64,000 nucleotides of DNA from Halopelagius inordinatus (GTDB lineage Archaea; Halobacteriota; Halobacteria; Halobacteriales; Haloferacaceae): assembly GCF_900113245.1 (NCBI RefSeq), contig NZ_FOOQ01000005.1, forward strand, positions 110,170-174,169, given 5' to 3'. The position numbers and the translations under genes were made by a program. The notes under the pieces were generated by a model that saw nothing but the letters and a program-made list of their open reading frames with translations, did no database searches and had not been told where the DNA came from. Shown here one piece after another: positions 59,565 through 64,000 of the stretch (its first letter is position 1; the number at the start of each line of letters is the position of its first letter).

Positions 59565-60587
59565 ATGACCACACAACCACTGCACGTCGACCGCCGAACG
59601 TTCCTCGCCGGAACCGCAGGCGTACTGCTGAGCACCGGTCTCGCGCCCGGAACCGCAAGCGCCCAATCGACCGCGGACCCCGTCGATATCGCCGCGTGGT
59701 TCGAGGGCGTCGACAACTACGACGGCGTCGCCGACGCGACGGGACACGCGGAGGTGACCGTCGCCGTCGGTGCCGAAGCCAACGGCGGCGGGTTCGGCTT
59801 CGGTCCGGCCGCCATCAACGTCGACCCCGGTACGACCGTCGTCTGGGAGTGGACCGGCGAGGGTGGCAGCCACAACGTCGAAGCGTCCGACGGGTCGTTC
59901 GAGAGCGAGATGGCCGGCGACGCGGGCCATACCTTCGAACACGCCTTCGAGAACGAGGGCGTGACAACGTACTACTGTATGCCGCACCGAGCGATGGGGA
60001 TGAAAGGGGCGGTGCTGGTCGGCGACGTCGGCGACGTCGATGTCGGAGGCGCGCCCGCGAGTTCGGACCCCGGCGGCCGGTCCAGCGAACCGAACTACGA
60101 GGGGTGGTTCGACAACGTCGGCAACTACGAATCGACGGCGGAACGGAGAGGAGAGAGCACCGTCACCGTCTCCGTCGGCGCGCCGGGGAACGGCGGCGCG
60201 TTCGCGTTCGACCCGCCGGCGATACGGGTGAGTCCCGGAACCACAGTCGTCTGGGAGTGGACGGGGTCCGGGATGCACTCGGTGACCGCCACCGACGGAT
60301 CGTTCGAGAGCGAGATGGTCGCGGAGGCGGGTCACACCTTCGAGCACACGTTCGCATCCGGCGGTATACACACGTACGCCTGCCCGCCGCACGAAGCCCT
60401 CGGCATGAAAGGTGCCGTCGTGGTGAGCGACGGCGGTGCCGCGGAGGGAACGCCCCCGTCGGACCGTCTCGGCGACTACCTGACGCTCGGGTTCGGCGCG
60501 TCGATAGTGGCCGCCGTCTTGGGGATTCCGTACGTCACCGGCAAGGAACGCAAGCGGCCGCCGTCGCCCTCGGCGTCCGGCCGATAG
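59565..60587 (+). CDS. double-domain halocyanin, copy 2
   Basis: 340 aa. Tat signal DRRTFLAGTAGV (9-20), halocyanin domains at about 40-153 and 178-288 with ligands His103, Cys138, His141, Met146 and His238, Cys273, His276, Met281, then one C-terminal anchor helix (306-324) with a Lys/Arg stop. Paralogue of the 50010-51086 gene in the same order behind a multicopper oxidase. In domain 2 the usual SHN copper loop is MHS, one residue variant. Confidence 0.92.
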   Translation: MTTQPLHVDRRTFLAGTAGVLLSTGLAPGTASAQSTADPVDIAAWFEGVDNYDGVADATGHAEVTVAVGAEANGGGFGFGPAAINVDPGTTVVWEWTGEGGSHNVEASDGSFESEMAGDAGHTFEHAFENEGVTTYYCMPHRAMGMKGAVLVGDVGDVDVGGAPASSDPGGRSSEPNYEGWFDNVGNYESTAERRGESTVTVSVGAPGNGGAFAFDPPAIRVSPGTTVVWEWTGSGMHSVTATDGSFESEMVAEAGHTFEHTFASGGIHTYACPPHEALGMKGAVVVSDGGAAEGTPPSDRLGDYLTLGFGASIVAAVLGIPYVTGKERKRPPSPSASGR

Positions 60588-60608
60588 CCGGGGCCGTCGC
60601 CCCCTCGC

Positions 60609-60620
60609 CGAACATATTCG
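60609..60620. promoter_or_regulatory. CGAA-N4-TTCG operator (radical SAM gene)
   Basis: CGAA-CATA-TTCG, extended by one C and one G to CCGAA/TTCGG. The gap to ATG 60685 is 64 nt, near the 68-69 nt seen at oxidase 1 and nirK. Confidence 0.65.
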
Positions 60621-60684
60621 GGAAAGGAGAGAGGGAGCGTCCGACTGACCGTTTCACCGACGCCCACTCGGCGTCTGTCCTACC

Positions 60685-61833
60685 ATGTCACGAGACGACT
60701 CCGCCTCGGGAGACGGGCCGAAACCGCCGCACGGCGGCGTGGACACGGACGAGCGTCCGTTCGTCCTCGTCTGGGAGGTGACGCAGGCGTGCGAACTCGC
60801 CTGCGACCACTGCCGCGCCGACGCGCGACCGAACCGGCATCCGGACGAACTGACCACAGAAGAGGGAAAGCGCCTCCTCGACAGGGCGCGGGCGTTCGGC
60901 GAGGGGCAACTCGTCGTCCTCTCGGGCGGCGACCCGTTGGCCCGAGACGATATCGCCGAACTCGTCGCCTACGGGAGCGACATCGGCCTGCGAGTGACGC
61001 TGACGCCGTCGGGGACGTCATCTCTCACGCGCGGACGCGTCGCGGAACTCGCAGACGCCGGACTGAAGCGGATGGCCCTGAGCATCGACGGGGCGAACCC
61101 GGCGGCGCACGACGATTTCCGCGGCGAACGGGGAAGTTTCGACGAGACGCTCGCGGCCGCCGAGTTCGCCCGAGATGCGGGGATTCCGCTACAGGTGAAC
61201 ACGACAGTCTGTCGCCGCACGGTAAACGAACTGCCGGGCATCCGCCACACCGTCTCGGACCTCGGAGCGGCGATGTGGTCCGTCTTCTTCCTCGTCCCCG
61301 TCGGCCGAGGGAAACGTCTCGACCCGGTGGCCCCGGACCGAGCAGACGAGGTGATGAAGTGGCTCGCGGAGGTGGGAGACGAGGAGTCGTTCGGACTCAA
61401 GACGACGGAAGCGCCCCACTACCGCCGCGTCCGCGTCCAACGGCGACGGGAGAACGGGGAGGACGTAGAGAAAACCGGTTCTCCGTCGCCCGTCTCCCGG
61501 CGGCGGGGCATCGTCGCGGGCGACGGGTTCGCGTTCGTGAGCCACACCGGCGACATCTTCCCGTCGGGCTTTCTCCCGGAGTCGGTCGGCAACGTCCGCG
61601 AGGACGACGTGGTCGAACGCTACCGGGAGTCGGAGCTGTTTCGGTCGCTCCGCGACAGGGACCGCCTCCGCGGGAAGTGCGGCGCGTGTCGGTTCAAGGC
61701 GCTCTGCGGCGGGAGTCGCTCTCGCGCCTACGCTCACACGGGCGACCCCCTCGGGAGCGACCCCCTCTGCCCGCACGTTCCGCAGGGGTACGACGGGCCG
61801 ATGCCCGCGGCGGAAAGGAGGACGGAGTCGTGA
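60685..61833 (+). CDS. radical SAM/SPASM enzyme (NirJ/AhbC/AhbD-like)
   Basis: 382 aa. The radical SAM cluster is Cys36, Cys40, Cys43 (CELACDHC); VVLSGGDPLARDD and LSIDGANPAAHD follow; the C-terminal SPASM part has CGACRFKALC and a final C in DPLCPH for a second iron-sulfur cluster. The subgroup is near the enzymes that trim propionate/acetate side chains in heme d1 or siroheme-derived heme. Beside nirK it likely serves heme supply for respiration. The next gene starts within its stop codon. Confidence 0.8.
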   Translation: MSRDDSASGDGPKPPHGGVDTDERPFVLVWEVTQACELACDHCRADARPNRHPDELTTEEGKRLLDRARAFGEGQLVVLSGGDPLARDDIAELVAYGSDIGLRVTLTPSGTSSLTRGRVAELADAGLKRMALSIDGANPAAHDDFRGERGSFDETLAAAEFARDAGIPLQVNTTVCRRTVNELPGIRHTVSDLGAAMWSVFFLVPVGRGKRLDPVAPDRADEVMKWLAEVGDEESFGLKTTEAPHYRRVRVQRRRENGEDVEKTGSPSPVSRRRGIVAGDGFAFVSHTGDIFPSGFLPESVGNVREDDVVERYRESELFRSLRDRDRLRGKCGACRFKALCGGSRSRAYAHTGDPLGSDPLCPHVPQGYDGPMPAAERRTES

Positions 61834-62099
61834 CCGCGAGCGTCGAATCGTCGGTCGATACCGACGAACTCGCCGAGGCGGACGACGCGGCCCCAAGAGA
61901 GCGGATGCGCCGCGAACAGACCCGTCGGGCGCTCCGGCGGTTGGAGGCGCACGGGGAGTTGACGGCAGAACAGCGACGGACGGTCGAACGGCTCTCACAC
62001 CGCCTCGTCGACGCGTTACGGGACCCGACGGCGTGCGTCGTCGCGGCAGCGACGGGCGGCGACGCGGCGACCGTCCGCAACTACTTTCAGAGGGAGTGA
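61830..62099 (+). CDS. mini-protein like the glutamyl-tRNA reductase dimerisation domain
   Basis: 89 aa from GTG 61830, overlapping the stop of the radical SAM gene by 4 bases. A helical ARRALRRLEAHGELTAEQRRTVERLSHRLVDALRDPT segment matches the C-terminal dimerisation helices of HemA (long helix, short turn, DALxxPT), but no catalytic or NADP domain is present. It may bind or regulate HemA, or be a chaperone for the radical SAM enzyme. The assignment rests on pattern, not a search. Confidence 0.6.
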   Translation: MTASVESSVDTDELAEADDAAPRERMRREQTRRALRRLEAHGELTAEQRRTVERLSHRLVDALRDPTACVVAAATGGDAATVRNYFQRE

Positions 62100-62111
62100 A
62101 AAGGTTCAGCC

Positions 62112-62741
62112 ATGCCCCGAGCCACGCTCGCCATAACGCTGCCGAAGCAGACGTGGGTGTCCGAACTCTCGACGTCGAACCCCGACGTGACGTTCGAGGT
62201 TCTGGCCGCGATGCCGTCAGAGGAGACGGGCGTCGGCCTCGTCGAACTGTCGGGGTCGAACCTCGACGCAGTCGTCGCGGAGATGAACGCCGACGACCGC
62301 GTCGTCTCGACGAACCTGCTCGAAGTGCGCGAGGACGCCGCCCTCGTCCAGTTCGAGACGACGGAACCGCTGTTGCTCTTGTCCATCCGCGAGGCGGGCG
62401 TCCCCCTCGAACTCCCCATCGCCATCCGCGACGGGGAAGCCGAACTCGAAGTGACCGCCTCGCGGGGCCGCCTCTCGGAACTCGGCGAACAGTTCGAGGC
62501 GTTCGGAATCCCCTTCGACCTCCGGTCGGTCAAACAGACCGTCGAGATGGAGTCGCTCCTGACCGACGACCAGCGCGGACTCCTCGAAACGGCCGCGGAC
62601 GCGGGCTACTACGATTCGCCGCGACGCTGTACGCTGACCGAACTCGCGGAGAAAGTCGGACTCGCAAAGTCCACGACGAGCGAGAAACTCCACCGCGCGG
62701 AGGGGCGCGTCATCAAGGAGTATCTGGACTCGGACCAGTGA
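62112..62741 (+). CDS. HTH_10 (bacterio-opsin activator type) regulator
   Basis: 209 aa. A regulatory N-terminal domain (PRATLAITLPKQTWVSELSTSNPDVTFEVLA), then the HTH_10 module from about 150: LLTDDQRGLLETAADAGYYDSPRRCTLTELAEKVGLAKSTTSEKLHRAEGRVIKEYL. It lacks the N-terminal Cys cluster described for NarO-type sensors. Placed 12 bases behind the HemA-like mini-protein, it is a candidate for the factor that reads the CGAA-N4-TTCG sites, but that is unproven. Confidence 0.88.
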   Translation: MPRATLAITLPKQTWVSELSTSNPDVTFEVLAAMPSEETGVGLVELSGSNLDAVVAEMNADDRVVSTNLLEVREDAALVQFETTEPLLLLSIREAGVPLELPIAIRDGEAELEVTASRGRLSELGEQFEAFGIPFDLRSVKQTVEMESLLTDDQRGLLETAADAGYYDSPRRCTLTELAEKVGLAKSTTSEKLHRAEGRVIKEYLDSDQ

Positions 62742-62745
62742 GACC

Positions 62746-62757
62746 CGAACGTGTTCG
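62746..62757. promoter_or_regulatory. CGAA-N4-TTCG operator (62796 gene)
   Basis: CGAA-CGTG-TTCG, extended to CCCGAA/TTCGGG. It is exactly 38 nt from ATG 62796, and overlaps the 5 bases after the stop of the HTH_10 gene, so the 62796 gene has its own promoter. Confidence 0.65.
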
Positions 62758-62795
62758 GGCGAGCGTTCAGGGGGCGTCGGGCCCCACGTTCACGT

Positions 62796-63122
62796 ATGAG
62801 CGACGCAGAACACGGCGAGGCGAGCGAATCGGTCGAACCGGTCACGGACCGCGTCCACGACAACTCGTGGTCCGCGAACCTCGAACAACCCGTCCACGCC
62901 GACGACAGAGAACTCGTGGTCCGGCAGGCGTTAGACGCCGTTTCTCACACGACGGCGGGGAACCACGTCAACCTCGTCACGCACGGCGACAACGGCCACC
63001 CGGAGACGTACCTCTACGAGGAACTCGAAGCGAGCGACCACGACGTAGAGTGGGAGTACGTCGAACGCTGCGGGTGCGGCGGCCACGTCAGTCGCGTCCG
63101 CGTTCGGGCCGACGAGGCGTAA
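62796..63122 (+). CDS. small protein with CGCGGHV motif
   Basis: 108 aa from ATG 62796. N-terminus acidic, core QPVHADDRELVVRQALDAVSHTTAGNHVNLVTHGDNGHPETYLYEEL, and the terminal ERCGCGGHVSRVRV. The CGCGGH pair of Cys and nearby His could bind a metal. It appears to belong to nitrite respiration clusters of haloarchaea (from memory, not searched). The operator 38 nt upstream supports this start over the longer frame from 62751. Confidence 0.7.
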   Translation: MSDAEHGEASESVEPVTDRVHDNSWSANLEQPVHADDRELVVRQALDAVSHTTAGNHVNLVTHGDNGHPETYLYEELEASDHDVEWEYVERCGCGGHVSRVRVRADEA

Positions 63123-63198
63123 CCCTGCCACCGAACCGGACCCGCGTGGCGAACGACCGGCAGAGAACCGAGACGACAACCGGCAGACGGAGAGACAG

Positions 63199-63582
63199 AT
63201 GAGTTCGAACCCCCTCGCGGACGCGTTCTCGCCGAACCCGGGGTCGGTGTTCGGCGTGTTGAACGACGACGACTGTCAGCGAATGGTCGAACGGATGGAC
63301 CGCCCGATGACGGCCGACGAGATAGGCGACGCCTGCGGTCTACCTCGTTCGACGGTGTACCGGAAACTCGAACGACTCGTCGAAGCGAACCTCGCGGAGA
63401 AGCAACTTCGTCCGGGCGACGCGGCGACGTATCGACTCACCTTCGACCGAGTCGTCCTCTCGGTGGACGACGGGACCGACGAACGCGAGTTGAGCGTCGA
63501 AGTCGAGCAGGGCGCGGAAACCGCCGCAGACCAGTTAGCCGACCTGTGGTCCGAGGTTAGAGCGGAGCGTGATGGACGATGA
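63199..63582 (+). CDS. ArsR-type winged-helix regulator
   Basis: 127 aa. Winged helix about 25-75: MTADEIGDACGLPRSTVYRKLERLVEANLAEKQL, with a wing and a C-terminal VVLSVDDGTDERELSVEVEQGAETAADQLADLW domain. No metal-binding Cys pair is evident apart from one Cys in the helix, so sensing is probably not metal-based. The next gene overlaps its end by 4 bases. Confidence 0.8.
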   Translation: MSSNPLADAFSPNPGSVFGVLNDDDCQRMVERMDRPMTADEIGDACGLPRSTVYRKLERLVEANLAEKQLRPGDAATYRLTFDRVVLSVDDGTDERELSVEVEQGAETAADQLADLWSEVRAERDGR

Positions 63583-63863
63583 CGACGGACCCGACGCTGG
63601 CGTTCGCGGTGGTCGCCGCCAAGACGGTGACGCTCGTTCTCGGCGGTCTGGTGACGTACGTCACGTGGAAGGCGTTCCGTCGGACCGGAAGACCCGCGTT
63701 GCGGGCGCTTTTCGTCGGATTCGCCGTCGTCACTCTCGGGTCGCTGACGGCGGGCGTCGTCGACCAGTTGCTCGCCGTCGACTCCGACTACGCCCTCGTC
63801 GTCGAGAGCGTCCTGACCGCCGTCGGGTTTTCCGTGGTCGCCGCGTCGTTGTACGTCGAGTAA
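63579..63863 (+). CDS. three-helix membrane protein paired with the regulator
   Basis: 94 aa, three hydrophobic helices (8-29, 43-66, 72-92), short polar tails. It overlaps the winged-helix gene by 4 bases, an arrangement common for haloarchaeal regulator-membrane partner pairs of the DUF7521 type. It may sequester or signal to the regulator. Bases 63864-64000 show no supported gene. Confidence 0.72.
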   Translation: MTTDPTLAFAVVAAKTVTLVLGGLVTYVTWKAFRRTGRPALRALFVGFAVVTLGSLTAGVVDQLLAVDSDYALVVESVLTAVGFSVVAASLYVE

Positions 63864-64000
63864 GACGCCCCTTCTCTCGGTGGTCGAAAACGCCGCTTCG
63901 GACAGATACGACACACTCACCACGAGGAGGCAGACGCCGGTGAACTGAACGAGTGCGCTCGCGCGAAACGGTTCTCGACTACGGTACTCGAATTCAGAGA

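Noticed and set aside
60789..62099. A 436-residue plus-strand frame over the radical SAM gene
   Set aside because: Only the last 89 residues (from GTG 61830) look like protein; the rest is the shifted frame of the radical SAM gene.
1..64000. CRISPR arrays, tRNA or rRNA genes, transposases
   Set aside because: No direct-repeat spacer pattern, cloverleaf-type sequence, ribosomal stretch or intact transposase was recognised on reading either strand; a dedicated scan (tRNAscan, ISfinder) could overturn this.

Overview
The window is chromosomal-type DNA from a halophilic archaeon (class Halobacteria). The supporting signs are acidic proteins, high-GC codon choice, Tat/lipobox secretion signals, double-domain halocyanins, a PGF-CTERM anchored protein, an HTH_10 (bacterio-opsin activator) regulator, an F420-type LLM oxidoreductase, and many starts lying 25-28 bases after a TATA box as in leaderless haloarchaeal transcripts. 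Species cannot be fixed from the window. No tRNA, rRNA, CRISPR array or intact transposase was recognised.

Region by region. 0.1-3.7 kb: an operon of class II aldolase, FGGY sugar kinase and D-2-hydroxyacid dehydrogenase. 4.1-6.1 kb: an amidase and a divergent PadR regulator. 6.5-9.7 kb: a BCCT transporter and a class III aminotransferase. 9.8-34 kb is a mosaic stretch: two CPBP proteases, a P-type ATPase, NSS and SLC13 transporters, a Csp-like Cys-rich protein, an AbrB-like/MazF pair, a histidine kinase, and several broken genes (half of a Usp, a flavodoxin head fused to a foreign tail, a frameshifted PEP-utilising domain). Within it 25.6-29.3 kb carries ordinary metabolic genes (F420-LLM enzyme, E1 alpha, VOC protein, GT2). 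34-41 kb: Zn alcohol dehydrogenase, IMPase-like phosphatase, GlcG-type protein, SprT-like protein, MFS carrier, Hsp20, alpha/beta hydrolase, then an IclR/LLM gene remnant.

42-47 kb is a cobalamin locus: cbiE-cbiA-cobA on the minus strand, divergent from an anchored B12-binding protein and a second leaderless-type B12-binding protein. 46.9-63.9 kb is a copper/nitrite respiration region: DUF2249 protein, a 12-TM heme-copper-oxidase-like protein, a two-domain multicopper oxidase with a double halocyanin, cupin, NirK, then eutB-eutC-eutA (ethanolamine ammonia-lyase, an adenosylcobalamin enzyme), then a second multicopper oxidase plus double halocyanin pair, a radical SAM/SPASM (NirJ/Ahb-like) enzyme, a mini-protein resembling the glutamyl-tRNA reductase dimerisation domain, and three small regulators or cluster proteins.

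The most interesting signal is regulatory. A CGAA-N4-TTCG palindrome stands upstream of at least six genes of the nitrite/copper cluster. In three of them (DUF2249, oxidase-like protein, CGCGGH protein) the gap from motif to start codon is exactly 38 nt; for NirK, one multicopper oxidase and the radical SAM gene it is 64-69 nt, about three helical turns further. This looks like one regulon with two promoter geometries. Other notable items are a nine-base tandem repeat before Hsp20, helically phased operator repeats around the toxin-antitoxin promoter, a palindrome in the shared cobalamin promoter, and the duplicated oxidase-halocyanin module.
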